Source: Salinimicrobium sp049680855
Lineage (GTDB): Bacteria; Bacteroidota; Bacteroidia; Flavobacteriales; Flavobacteriaceae
Reading direction: 5' to 3'
Assembly (NCBI RefSeq): GCF_049680855.1
Contig: NZ_JBMPGS010000004.1
Span: 231,500-295,499, forward strand
Length of the DNA stretch: 64,000 bases
Shown here: one piece after another, positions 45,934 through 54,960 of the stretch
Layout: the number at the start of each line of letters is the position of its first letter
Numbering within the stretch: the stretch's first letter is position 1
The notes under the pieces: model-generated
Told to the model about the DNA's origin: nothing
The model's input: only the letters and a program-made list of their open reading frames with translations
Databases searched by the model: none
Program-made: the position numbers and the translations under genes

Positions 45934-48168
45934 ATGATTCCAAAAACATTTAAAGAGGTTATCGAGCTAGGAGATGGCAGAACCATTTCCCTTGAAACCG
46001 GAAAATTGGCAAAACAGGCACATGGATCTGTAGAGCTAAGAATGGGCGATGCAGTAATGCTTTGTACCGTTGTCTCTTCCCACACACCAACTACAATGGA
46101 TTTCTTTCCGTTGACCTTGGATTACCGTGAAAAATTTGCGGCTGCAGGTCGTTACCCGGGCGGATTCTTCAAAAGAGAAGCAAGACCAAGTACCGAAGAA
46201 ATTCTTGTAATGAGATTGGTGGACAGGGTGTTAAGACCTTTATTCCCTTCAGATTACAAATTTGAAACGCAGGTAATGATCCAGTTGATGTCTCATGACG
46301 AAGAAGTCATGCCAGATGCATTGGCCGGTCTTGCCGCCTCTGCTGCGATCCAGCTTTCTGACATTCCTTTCGAGACTCCAATTTCTGAAGCGCGTGTCGC
46401 TCGTATCAACGGAGAGTTTGTGATCAATCCAAGCCGTTCTCAACTGGCAGAATCTGATATTGATATGATCATTGGTGCTTCTGCCGACTCTGTGATGATG
46501 GTAGAAGGTGAAATGATGGAATGCAGCGAAGAAGAAATGGCCGAGGCTATTAAATTCGCTCATGAAGCCATCAAAATTCAAATTGATGCGCAGGTTCGTC
46601 TTGCAGAAGCTTTCGGAAAGAAAGAACCTCGTGAGTATGAAACTGCAAAAGATGATGACAGCATCAGGCAAAAAATTCGTGAAGCTGCATATCAAAAAAT
46701 CTATGATACCGCTAAAGCTGCTAAAGCAAAGCATGATAGAAGCGCAGCTTTTTCTGAAATAAAAGAGGAAGTAAAAAGCCTATTTTCTGAAGAAGAACTG
46801 GAAGAGAATGGCGCAATGATCTCTAGGTATTTCAAGGAAACACAAAAAGCAGCAATTAGAGACCTTACCTTAAAAGAAGGTGTACGTCTTGATGGTAGAA
46901 AAACGAATGAAATTCGCCCAATTTGGTCCGAAGTAGCTTACTTACCAGCAACGCATGGTTCGGCACTTTTTACAAGAGGTGAAACTCAAGCATTGGCAAC
47001 CGTGACTTTGGGGACTTCAAGAGAAGCTAACCAGGTAGACCTGCCAACTTACCAGGGAGAAGAAACTTTCTATCTTCATTATAACTTCCCTCCTTTCTCA
47101 ACCGGAGAAGCTTATCCATTAAGAGGAACTTCAAGACGTGAGATTGGACATGGAAACCTGGCACAACGTGCTTTAAAAAATATGATTCCTGCAGATTGTC
47201 CTTATACGGTACGTGTAGTTTCTGAAGTACTTGAATCTAATGGATCTTCCTCTATGGCAACTGTATGTGCGGGTACCATGGCATTAATGGATGCAGGGAT
47301 TCAATTAAAGAAACCTGTTTCAGGAATCGCAATGGGATTAATTTCTCAAGGTGAAGATTTCGCTGTTCTTTCAGATATCCTGGGAGATGAAGATGCTTTG
47401 GGTGATATGGACTTTAAAGTTACCGGAACGGCAGATGGTATAACCGCTTGTCAGATGGACATCAAAGTGAAAGGGCTTTCTTACGAGATCCTCGTAAAGG
47501 CATTAAAACAGGCCAGAGAAGGAAGGTTGCATATTCTTGATAAAATTGCAGAAACTATTTCTGAACCTAGTGAAAATGTAAAAGCACACGCTCCAAAGAT
47601 CATCACCAGAACAATTCCTGGAGAATTCATTGGCGCACTTATTGGCCCTGGTGGAAAAGTAATTCAGGAATTACAGAAAACTACAGGAACCGAAATCGTG
47701 ATCAATGAGGTTGACGAACAAGGGGTGGTAGAAATCCTTGGTACAAACCAGGAAGGAATTGATAAAGTTCTTGCTAAGATAGATTCTCTCCTTTTCAAAC
47801 CTGAAAAAGGAAGTGTTTACGAAGTAAAAGTGATCAAGGTTCTTGACTTTGGCGCAGTAGTAGAATACGTTGATGCCCCTGGAAATGAAGTACTACTTCA
47901 CATTTCTGAACTAGCCTGGGAACGTACAGATAATGTTACCGATGTTGTAAATGTTGGAGATATTATTGACGTGAAATATTTTGGAGTAGATCCAAAAACC
48001 AGAAAGGAAAAAGTATCTCGAAAAGCACTTTTAGAAAAACCTGAGGGATACCAGGCAAGGCCACCACGGGATAACAACCGTGATGGTGGAGGTCGTGATA
48101 ATCGTGGAGGTTCAAGAGACAACCGCAGTCGCGACAATAGAGGTTCCAGAGACAATAGAAAGGATTAA
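45934..48168 (+). CDS. pnp: Polyribonucleotide nucleotidyltransferase (PNPase)
   Basis: Phosphorolytic 3'-5' exoribonuclease and RNA degradosome component, 744 residues. Domain order: RNase PH domain 1, helical linker (about 235-300), RNase PH domain 2 (RLDGRKTNEIRPIWSEV at about 320), KH domain (IPGEFIGALIGPGGKVIQELQ, about 560-580) and S1 domain (about 630-700). Catalytic-region motifs DILGDEDALGDMDFKV are present. The C-terminal 40 residues form an Arg/Asp/Asn/Gly-rich repeat (RDNRG) that probably aids RNA binding. Followed by a strong terminator. Confidence 0.97.
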   Translation: MIPKTFKEVIELGDGRTISLETGKLAKQAHGSVELRMGDAVMLCTVVSSHTPTTMDFFPLTLDYREKFAAAGRYPGGFFKREARPSTEEILVMRLVDRVLRPLFPSDYKFETQVMIQLMSHDEEVMPDALAGLAASAAIQLSDIPFETPISEARVARINGEFVINPSRSQLAESDIDMIIGASADSVMMVEGEMMECSEEEMAEAIKFAHEAIKIQIDAQVRLAEAFGKKEPREYETAKDDDSIRQKIREAAYQKIYDTAKAAKAKHDRSAAFSEIKEEVKSLFSEEELEENGAMISRYFKETQKAAIRDLTLKEGVRLDGRKTNEIRPIWSEVAYLPATHGSALFTRGETQALATVTLGTSREANQVDLPTYQGEETFYLHYNFPPFSTGEAYPLRGTSRREIGHGNLAQRALKNMIPADCPYTVRVVSEVLESNGSSSMATVCAGTMALMDAGIQLKKPVSGIAMGLISQGEDFAVLSDILGDEDALGDMDFKVTGTADGITACQMDIKVKGLSYEILVKALKQAREGRLHILDKIAETISEPSENVKAHAPKIITRTIPGEFIGALIGPGGKVIQELQKTTGTEIVINEVDEQGVVEILGTNQEGIDKVLAKIDSLLFKPEKGSVYEVKVIKVLDFGAVVEYVDAPGNEVLLHISELAWERTDNVTDVVNVGDIIDVKYFGVDPKTRKEKVSRKALLEKPEGYQARPPRDNNRDGGGRDNRGGSRDNRSRDNRGSRDNRKD

Positions 48169-48194
48169 TTATCTTCTTTCTTCTTTAATACAAG

Positions 48195-48222
48195 AGCCCC
48201 GATTTATTCGGGGCTTTTTTTT
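48195..48222 (+). terminator. Intrinsic terminator of pnp
   Basis: AGCCCCGA (48195-48202), loop TTTAT, TCGGGGCT (48208-48215) and a T-run. Confidence 0.92.
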
Positions 48223-48389
48223 CATAAATTACATATAAATACGTTTCCCTTTGAGGTAAATAGCACTCTTGGCAATTGCCGTTTTTAAAACGGATTTATT
48301 TTTCTGTTATTTTTGTAACATTTTTCCGACTCTGCACGTATAACTTATTACAAGAGTCATTCACAATTAAAAATCCAAGGAGACGATAG

Positions 48390-49253
48390 ATGAGACAACT
48401 TAAAATTACGAAGCAGGTAACAAATCGTGAAACTGCTTCGCTGGATAAGTATTTGCAAGAAATTGGTAAAGTTGATTTAATTACCGCTGATGAAGAGGTA
48501 GAATTAGCACAAAGAATTAAGGCGGGTGATGACCGTGCTTTAGAGAAACTCACTAAAGCAAATTTACGTTTTGTGGTATCTGTAGCGAAACAATATCAAA
48601 ACCAGGGATTAACTCTTCCCGATCTTATTAACGAAGGAAATTTAGGATTAATTAAAGCTGCGAAGCGTTTTGACGAAACCCGTGGATTTAAATTTATATC
48701 TTATGCGGTATGGTGGATTCGCCAGTCAATCCTACAGGCACTGGCAGAACAATCCCGTATTGTACGTTTGCCGTTGAACAAAATTGGTTCTATTAACAAG
48801 ATCAATAAAACTTTTGCTTTTCTTGAGCAGTCACATGAGCGTCCACCAAGTGCCGAAGAGATCGCAAAAGAATTGGATATGACCATTAACGACGTAAAGG
48901 AATCCATGAAGAATTCCGGGCGCCACGTATCTATGGATGCGCCTTTGGTTGAAGGGGAAGATTCCAACCTTTACGATGTTTTGAGGTCTGGAGAATCACC
49001 GAACCCAGATAAAGAATTACTTCACGAATCTTTGCGAACAGAAATTGAAAGAGCTTTAGAAACTCTTACGCCACGTGAGGCCGATGTAATTCGTTTATAT
49101 TTTGGTTTGGGAGATCAACACCCAATGACGTTAGAAGAAATTGGCGAGACTTTTGATCTTACCAGAGAACGCGTACGCCAAATTAAAGAAAAAGCAATTA
49201 GAAGATTAAAGCATACCTCCAGAAGTAAGATTCTTAAAACTTACCTGGGATAA
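48390..49253 (+). CDS. rpoD: Primary sigma factor RpoD (short Bacteroidota type)
   Basis: Housekeeping sigma-70 factor, 287 residues. It lacks region 1.1 and the long non-conserved region and starts almost directly at region 1.2 (SLDKYLQEIGKVDLITADEEVELAQ). Region 2 includes NLRFVVSVAKQYQNQGLTLPDLINEGNLGLIKAAKRFD and FKFISYAVWWIRQSI (DNA melting and -10 recognition). Region 3 follows, and region 4 is a helix-turn-helix at TLEEIGETFDLTRERVRQIKEKAIRRLK. This short form is normal for the phylum and reads the TTTG/TAnnTTTG promoters. TATTTTTG (48308-48315) could be its own -7 element. Confidence 0.96.
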   Translation: MRQLKITKQVTNRETASLDKYLQEIGKVDLITADEEVELAQRIKAGDDRALEKLTKANLRFVVSVAKQYQNQGLTLPDLINEGNLGLIKAAKRFDETRGFKFISYAVWWIRQSILQALAEQSRIVRLPLNKIGSINKINKTFAFLEQSHERPPSAEEIAKELDMTINDVKESMKNSGRHVSMDAPLVEGEDSNLYDVLRSGESPNPDKELLHESLRTEIERALETLTPREADVIRLYFGLGDQHPMTLEEIGETFDLTRERVRQIKEKAIRRLKHTSRSKILKTYLG

Positions 49254-49260
49254 AGATGAC

Positions 49261-49355
49261 AACAGTTTTAGCCGCGGAGTGATGACCGGGGTGTACATAA
49301 CTGTTCGTTTTTTGATTGATGAAAGAACCCCGGAGTGATTCCCGGGGTTTTTTTT
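49261..49355 (+). terminator. Complex terminator region after rpoD
   Basis: The main terminator is AACCCCGG (49326-49333) with CCGGGGTT (49342-49349) and eight T residues. Upstream, AACAGTT (49261-49267) pairs with AACTGTT (49299-49305), followed by CG and a T-run, giving a possible first terminator. CCGGGGT at 49286-49292 could instead pair with ACCCCGG at 49327-49333, excluding the main terminator. The words GGAGTGAT occur in both halves, suggesting a duplicated terminator arm. Confidence 0.75.
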
Positions 49356-49465
49356 CCGAAAATGCCATTTCCTCTACCTTTTTTATCCGAGAGACATTTT
49401 TAGATCATAATATTGTGAAACTAGGAAGAACTAACTATATTTCATAAAATTACAATTCCTACTTC

Positions 49466-49870
49466 ATGCGCCACGCGATTTGCTATGTAAGCACAGCAGT
49501 ACCAGGTTTAGACATAAATCAAATCCAGGAGATCCTGGATGTGAGTGAAAGGAATAATAACCTGAAAAATATTACGGGAATTTTACTCTTTTCAGAAGGG
49601 AATTTTTTTCAGGTTTTGGAAGGAGATAAGGAGGTTTTGGATCAGCTTTATGAGGTAATACGCCAGGACAAGCGACATCATTCTCTCCTGAAAATTCTCC
49701 AAAAAGAAGTAGAGGAGCCACAATTTGAATCTTACATCTGCAGTTTCTCGGCTGCAAATGCTACCAATAAATCTACAGAAGTGAAATCTTATCTTGCCGA
49801 GGTTGATAATTTAAATCCGTCAGTACGTAATTCCGTAAAATACATACTGCAAACATTTATAGGGAAATAA
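49466..49870 (+). CDS. BLUF-domain blue-light photoreceptor
   Basis: 134 residues, a single BLUF (FAD-binding) domain plus a short C-terminal helical cap. The key residues align: Tyr7 (CYVS), Asn31 (five residues before ITG) and Gln49 (FFQVLEG), which form the light-switching hydrogen-bond network around the flavin. NITGILLFSEGNFFQVLEG (35-53) is the diagnostic block. At the position of the semi-conserved Trp/Met pair (GWHMQ-like) this protein reads SYICS. No output domain is fused, so it probably acts through a partner protein. Stands alone downstream of the rpoD terminator. Confidence 0.85.
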   Translation: MRHAICYVSTAVPGLDINQIQEILDVSERNNNLKNITGILLFSEGNFFQVLEGDKEVLDQLYEVIRQDKRHHSLLKILQKEVEEPQFESYICSFSAANATNKSTEVKSYLAEVDNLNPSVRNSVKYILQTFIGK

Positions 49871-49929
49871 TAGTAAAACAGTAAACATTTTGGATATTAA
49901 GCTTCTATCTAAAACAAGTTCCCGTTTTC

Positions 49930-50061
49930 TTAAGTTATATTCGGGAAGTTAATCAAGCCCGTAGCAATTAGTATCACTACAATCACAAAAATAAGGACTG
50001 CTATAAAGCAACCTGCCTTACCATAATTTGTTTCTTTTTTAGGTTCTCTTTCTGCCTCCAT
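49930..50061 (-). CDS. 43-residue single-helix membrane protein
   Basis: Small gene with ATG at 50061 and TAA at 49930-49932. The product has a charged N-terminus (MEAEREPKKETNYGK), one membrane helix (about 17-36, GCFIAVLIFVIVVILIATGL) and a short tail. The positive-before-helix pattern suggests N-in orientation. I do not recognise a family. It sits alone in the 392-bp gap between the BLUF and rpe genes. Confidence 0.55.
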   Translation of the reverse strand: MEAEREPKKETNYGKAGCFIAVLIFVIVVILIATGLINFPNIT

Positions 50062-50262
50062 TTTTTAGATTCTACTGGTTAATTTAGAGTTTTTAATTCT
50101 CAATTTTGAATGCATTGCATTAAATATAGCATTTTCAACAAGCTAAATCAACCGGTTTTACACAAACTTATGATTTGAGAATACTTACAAAGTCTGTCTT
50201 TCTAAGCATAAGGTTTCCATTAATTCTTGTTATTTTTGGGAAACTTTCACGACACAATTTTT

Positions 50263-50925
50263 ATGACGACTAAACTTATAGCCCCTTCGATACTGGCCGC
50301 AGACTTCGGAAATCTTCAACGCGACGTAGAAATGATCAACCACAGTGAAGCCGACTGGTTTCATATTGACATTATGGACGGCGTTTTTGTTCCCAACATT
50401 TCCTACGGAATGCCGGTTTTACAAGCCATTTCTAAACACGCTAAGAAAACAATAGATGTTCACTTAATGATCGTGGACCCGGATAGGTATATTAAAGAAT
50501 TCGCTGCATTGGGCGCAACTAATCTTACCGTTCATTACGAAGCCTGCACACATCTCCACAGGACGCTGCAGGCCATTAAAGCAGCCGGTATGAAATCCGG
50601 TGTTGCCTTGAACCCTCACACTTCTGTGAACCTGCTTGAAGATGTAATTGATGACATTGATCTCGTATGTATGATGAGTGTGAACCCTGGCTTTGGCGGT
50701 CAAAGTTTCATTCAAAATACTTATAAAAAGGTGAAACAGCTAAAGGAAATGATTGAGAGAAACAATGCTAAAACTTTGATTGAAGTTGATGGCGGTGTGA
50801 CTTCAGAAAATGCAAAAAAACTTATTGATGCCGGGGCCGACGTGCTGGTCGCAGGAAGTTTTGTCTTTAAAGCTGAAAACCCAACAGAAACCATTAAAAA
50901 CCTAAGATCCATTGCAAATTCCTAA
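50263..50925 (+). CDS. rpe: Ribulose-phosphate 3-epimerase
   Basis: Interconverts ribulose-5-phosphate and xylulose-5-phosphate in the pentose phosphate pathway. 220 residues from the ATG at 50263 (MTTKLIAPSILAADFGNL); an in-frame TTG further upstream adds unconserved residues. TIM-barrel motifs: HIDIMDGVFVPNISYG (metal ligands), DVHLMIVDPDRYI, MSVNPGFGGQSFI and EVDGGVTSENAKKLIDAGADVLVAGSFVF. The stop overlaps the start of ypdA by 14 bp. Confidence 0.95.
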   Translation: MTTKLIAPSILAADFGNLQRDVEMINHSEADWFHIDIMDGVFVPNISYGMPVLQAISKHAKKTIDVHLMIVDPDRYIKEFAALGATNLTVHYEACTHLHRTLQAIKAAGMKSGVALNPHTSVNLLEDVIDDIDLVCMMSVNPGFGGQSFIQNTYKKVKQLKEMIERNNAKTLIEVDGGVTSENAKKLIDAGADVLVAGSFVFKAENPTETIKNLRSIANS

Positions 50926-51892
50926 GACTGAAGAAATATACGATGTTGTAATAATAGGCGGCGGTCCCATTGGCATTGCTTCCGGACTGGAAGCCTCAAA
51001 AAAGGGACTTTCTTATGTGATTCTGGAAAAAGGTTGTCTTGTAAATTCCTTGTACAACTATCCGGTGAATATGACCTTTTTTTCTACTTCAGAAAAACTG
51101 GAACTGGATAATATTCCCTTCATTAGCAATAATCCGAAGCCGCGAAAAGCAGAAGCATTGGAGTATTATCGCAGGATTACGACCTCAAACCATCTTAATA
51201 TCAGGTTATTTGAAAAAGTCGAAAAAGTTAGTCCTTCCAAAGAAGATCTTCACGAGGTTAAGACGACCAAGGGCCGCTACACCTCCAATAATGTGGTTAT
51301 AGCCACTGGTTTTTACGATATTCCGAATTATTTGAATATTCCAGGGGAAAATCTTCCTAAGGTTTCTCATTATTATGGAGATCCTCATTTTTATGCCACA
51401 CAAAAGACGGTTGTGGTAGGCGCAAGTAATTCCGCGGTAGATGCAGCGCTTGAGATTTACCGTAAAGGGGGGGACGTGACAATGATCGTTCGGAAACCTG
51501 CAATTGGGGAAAGAGTAAAATATTGGGTAAAACCAGATATTGATAACCGTATTGACGAAGGCAGCATAAAGGCGGTTTTTAATGCTCGTCTTAAGGAAAT
51601 AAGGGAAGATGAAATTATTATTACTTCCGAAGAAGGAGAACAGGTTTTAGAAAATGATTTTGTATTACTTCTAACAGGCTACCGTCCTAATTTTGAATTC
51701 CTTAAAAATATAGGCATCAAATTATCTGAAGACGGCAGAAAAATTCCAGAGTACGATCCTGAAACTATGGAGACCAATGTGAAGGGAATATATCTTGCCG
51801 GGGTAATTTGCGGCGGCACAGAAACACATAAATGGTTCATCGAGAATTCCCGTGTGCACGCTGGTATGATCATGAAAGATATTACATCATAA
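50912..51892 (+). CDS. ypdA: YpdA-family FAD/NAD(P)-dependent oxidoreductase (putative bacillithiol disulfide reductase)
   Basis: 326 residues. Two dinucleotide-binding motifs: DVVIIGGGPIGIASG near the N-terminus (FAD) and VVVGASNSAVDAALEI near 170 (NADPH). The YpdA hallmark EKGCLVNSLYNYPVNMTFFSTSEKLE is present; there is no CxxC, consistent with YpdA using a single Cys in family work. The start is TTG at 50912: a stop is three codons upstream and no ATG precedes the FAD motif. It overlaps rpe by 14 bp, so translation is probably coupled. Expected to keep low-molecular-weight thiols reduced. Confidence 0.87.
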   Translation: MQIPKTEEIYDVVIIGGGPIGIASGLEASKKGLSYVILEKGCLVNSLYNYPVNMTFFSTSEKLELDNIPFISNNPKPRKAEALEYYRRITTSNHLNIRLFEKVEKVSPSKEDLHEVKTTKGRYTSNNVVIATGFYDIPNYLNIPGENLPKVSHYYGDPHFYATQKTVVVGASNSAVDAALEIYRKGGDVTMIVRKPAIGERVKYWVKPDIDNRIDEGSIKAVFNARLKEIREDEIIITSEEGEQVLENDFVLLLTGYRPNFEFLKNIGIKLSEDGRKIPEYDPETMETNVKGIYLAGVICGGTETHKWFIENSRVHAGMIMKDITS

Positions 51893-51897
51893 AAAAT

Positions 51898-51937
51898 CAG
51901 AAGCACGAAGTAAAAAGTGCTTCTGGTTTATGTCTTT
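51898..51937 (+). terminator. Terminator after ypdA
   Basis: CAGAAGCAC (51898-51906) pairs with GTGCTTCTG (51917-51925), followed by a T-rich tract. It lies 5 bp after the ypdA stop. Confidence 0.75.
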
Positions 51938-52005
51938 TTCCTGTTTCTTATTCAGGTTTTGAAATTCGCCCTGGAATTACCCTTAAAGCAAAATTCTCTT
52001 CTTTT

Positions 52006-54168
52006 TTAATCTATCATAGAAAGCTGGATCCTTTTCCTTTCTTCATCTATCTCCAAGACCTTGACCTGTACATGTTGATGCAGTTTTACAACGCTGTTCA
52101 CATCACTCACAAATTCGCTTGCCAGCTTAGATATATGAACTAGTCCGCTTTCTTTGATTCCAACATCTACAAAACACCCAAAGTTCGTAATATTGTTAAC
52201 AATTCCCGGAAGGTTCATTCCGGTTTTAAGGTCTTTAATGCTACGCACATTTGGATCAAATTCAAAAACTTTAGCAGCCTTACGAGGATCAACACCTGGC
52301 TTTTCAAGTTCAGATAAAATATCTTCAATGGTAGACAAACCTGCTTTCTCATTGACATAATCCTGAGGTTTTATTCTTTGAAGTAATTCTTTATTTCCGA
52401 TTAACTGCTTCAAACTCACATTGAGATCTGAAGCCATTTTTTCTACGATCTTATAACTTTCAGGATGGACAGAGGAGTTATCTAAAGGATGCTCAGGATC
52501 GCTTATTCTAAGAAAAGCAGCAGCTTGTTCAAAAGCTTTTTCACCCAGTCTTGGAACTTTCAATAACTCCTTTCTGGAATGAAGCTTTCCGGTCTTGCTT
52601 CTATAGGTAACAATATTGTCTGCCAGGGAAGGTCCAATCCCTGAAACATAGGACAAAAGTGGCGCGCTGGCGGTATTTACATTGACGCCAATGCCATTTA
52701 CACAACTCTCCACTACCCTATCGAGTTCATTTTTAAGTTTCGTTTCATCAACGTCGTGTTGGTATTGTCCCACTCCAATCGCCTTAGGATCAATTTTCAC
52801 CAGTTCTGCCAGGGGATCTGCAAGGCGACGACCTATGGAAACAGCACCACGCACCGTCACATCATACTCAGGAAACTCACTACGCGCAATCTTTGATGCC
52901 GAGTAAACGGAAGCGCCTGCTTCATTTACCACAAAGACCTGCACATTACGATCAAACTGTATCTTTTTGACAAAGAATTCTGTTTCACGCGAAGCTGTTC
53001 CGTTACCTATTGAAATTGCTTCAATCTGGTAGGCATTAACCAGGGATTTCACCTTTTTCATCGCCATGGTCGTCTCCTTCTGTGGTGCATGCGGATAAAT
53101 GTTCTCATTGTGCAGCAAATCACCTTTTTCGTCCAGGCATACTAATTTGCAGCCCGACCTGAAACCAGGATCAATCGCCAGGATTCGCTTTCCACCCAAC
53201 GGCGGCGCCAGCAAAAGCTGCTTTAAATTATCTGCAAAAACATTGATCGCGGCGTCATCTGCTCTTTCTTTGGCCAGGGAAAGCGCTTCATTTGAGAGTG
53301 CCGGTTCAAGCAGGCGCTTGTAAGAATCTTGTAAAGCAGCATCGATATATGGTGTACAGGAATTTTCAGCCTTTTTGAGTACCACATCTCTTACAGCCTC
53401 TAGCGCCTCCTCCTCGTCTACTCCTACTTTTACTCTAATAAATTTTTCATTTTCTGCCCTTAAGATGGCCAACAGCCGGTGAGAAGGAATACTCTTTAGA
53501 GGTTCTGACCATTCAAAATATTGTTTAAACTTCTGAGCAGCCTGTTCCTCTTCGGGCTTCTTCTTCCGGATTTTCTTTGTGAAAATTTCTGCGGAATGCC
53601 GAAATATATTCCGAAGTTTTTTTCTTATAAATTCATTTTCATTGATCCATTCGGCCACGATATCTTTTGCTCCTGCCAGCGCTTCAGAAACAGAAGGCAC
53701 CTCTTTTCCTTTGAAACGCACTGCCGCAGCTTCTATATTATTCGAATTTTGTGCCATAAGCATCTTTGCAAGTGGCTCCAAACCTAATTCCCGCGCAACA
53801 TCTGCCTTCGTTTTTCGCTTTTTCTTAAACGGAAGGTAAAGATCTTCAAGCCGGGCCATTTCATAAGTGGATTTTATTTTCTGCTCAAGTTCAGGGTTTA
53901 ACTGTTCCTGGGCCGAAATGGCTTTGAGAATTGCCTCTTTTCGCTTTTCAAGTTCTTCAAAAGCTGTTTTAAACTTCAAAATATTAGCGATTTCCACCTC
54001 ATCCAGATTACCCGTAACTTCTTTACGATATCTCGAAATAAAGGGAATGGTCGCATCTTCTTCCAAGAGTGTCAACGTACTGGCAATATTCTTTTTACTT
54101 AAGCCTGTTTCCCTTACTATATATTCAACTTTATCCAATTTAGCTAAGTTTTCTATTTTAAAACCCAA
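52006..54168 (-). CDS. tex: Tex-family S1 RNA-binding transcription accessory protein
   Basis: 720 residues. N-terminal helical Tex domain (about 1-200), then a YqgF/RNase H-like domain (RILAIDPGFRSGCKLVCLDEKGDLL at about 325). Helix-hairpin-helix modules (NTASAPLLSYVSGIGPSLADNIVTYR at about 500) and a C-terminal S1 domain (GIVNNITNFGCFVDVGIKESGLVHIS, about 650-715) follow. Role in transcription fidelity and nucleic acid binding is known only broadly. Full length for the family. Convergent with ypdA. Confidence 0.94.
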   Translation of the reverse strand: MGFKIENLAKLDKVEYIVRETGLSKKNIASTLTLLEEDATIPFISRYRKEVTGNLDEVEIANILKFKTAFEELEKRKEAILKAISAQEQLNPELEQKIKSTYEMARLEDLYLPFKKKRKTKADVARELGLEPLAKMLMAQNSNNIEAAAVRFKGKEVPSVSEALAGAKDIVAEWINENEFIRKKLRNIFRHSAEIFTKKIRKKKPEEEQAAQKFKQYFEWSEPLKSIPSHRLLAILRAENEKFIRVKVGVDEEEALEAVRDVVLKKAENSCTPYIDAALQDSYKRLLEPALSNEALSLAKERADDAAINVFADNLKQLLLAPPLGGKRILAIDPGFRSGCKLVCLDEKGDLLHNENIYPHAPQKETTMAMKKVKSLVNAYQIEAISIGNGTASRETEFFVKKIQFDRNVQVFVVNEAGASVYSASKIARSEFPEYDVTVRGAVSIGRRLADPLAELVKIDPKAIGVGQYQHDVDETKLKNELDRVVESCVNGIGVNVNTASAPLLSYVSGIGPSLADNIVTYRSKTGKLHSRKELLKVPRLGEKAFEQAAAFLRISDPEHPLDNSSVHPESYKIVEKMASDLNVSLKQLIGNKELLQRIKPQDYVNEKAGLSTIEDILSELEKPGVDPRKAAKVFEFDPNVRSIKDLKTGMNLPGIVNNITNFGCFVDVGIKESGLVHISKLASEFVSDVNSVVKLHQHVQVKVLEIDEERKRIQLSMID

Positions 54169-54218
54169 AGATAAAACTTCTGGTACGCTGTATCCTTTCT
54201 CCTTTAGGTTATAAAAGA

Positions 54219-54257
54219 AAAACCTTCTGAAAATGACATTTTCAGAAGGTTTTTTTA
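54219..54257 (-). terminator. Palindromic terminator of the 120-residue gene
   Basis: AACCTTCTGAAAATG (54221-54235), one centre base, CATTTTCAGAAGGTT (54237-54251), flanked by A- and T-runs. Built like the pruA terminator around an AAAATGACATTTT core. It could act on both strands and also separates this gene from tex. Confidence 0.82.
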
Positions 54258-54281
54258 TAAAAAGCCTGAAGTTTATAAGTC

Positions 54282-54644
54282 TTACACCAGCACTACCTCA
54301 TCTACGTGATTTACGTGACCATGGGCAGCAATCATTCTTCCATAAAATTTTAGATCCTGCTCGTCAGATTTAAAGGTTTTAGTGATCCAGGAAACCGTTT
54401 CCTCTAATGGAAAAGTACGGGTTTTAATTCTCGGATAGCTTGTAGGCGATTCGTTTTCTTCTATTCCTACCTCAACGGCATTCTTTTCTTTATTGTAGCA
54501 AACGAATTTTGCCTGAAAATTGTGAAGAATTAATTCTTCGAGTTGCGGGGGCAGTTCATCGCATTGCTTACATTCCGCCACCTGGTCTGGCACCATTTCC
54601 GCTAGTTTTGTCTGGATTTGATTTCGGCTTTGATATGAAGTCAT
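54282..54644 (-). CDS. Hypothetical 120-residue protein
   Basis: I start it at the ATG at 54644 (MTSYQSRNQIQTKLAEM, 120 residues); the longer frame from 54737 has an unlikely Cys/Phe-rich lead. It looks soluble and mixed alpha/beta, with one CKQC pair near residue 26 and a His-rich end (AHGHVNHVDEVVLV). I do not recognise a family. It has its own palindromic terminator. Confidence 0.6.
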   Translation of the reverse strand: MTSYQSRNQIQTKLAEMVPDQVAECKQCDELPPQLEELILHNFQAKFVCYNKEKNAVEVGIEENESPTSYPRIKTRTFPLEETVSWITKTFKSDEQDLKFYGRMIAAHGHVNHVDEVVLV

Positions 54645-54960
54645 AACAGTTTTGTTTTTTGTTTGGAATAAAATTAGTGTTCTTCTACAAAGGGAGAAAC
54701 AATTTAATTCAGCTTTAACTATAAAAGTCTCAATCATTTAAACCGAAGTTAAAAAACCTAAAAATTTCCTCTTTTTTAGTTCCTATACCATTCAATCTCT
54801 TCCATTTATAGTGTAAAATACTAATTATAAACACCTTAAATTCATTCTTTTTAAAAATGTGCTAAAAGAAATTTGCCAATAAGCACATGCATATGAAAAT
54901 TGGAATAAAAATTTCTTCCCCAAAAACTAATTGGTATATTATTCTTTAAAATGGAAAAAG

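Noticed and set aside
54738..54960. Search for a gene between the 120-residue gene and selO
   Set aside because: AT-rich divergent promoter region; the ATG at 54950 opens only about nine codons.
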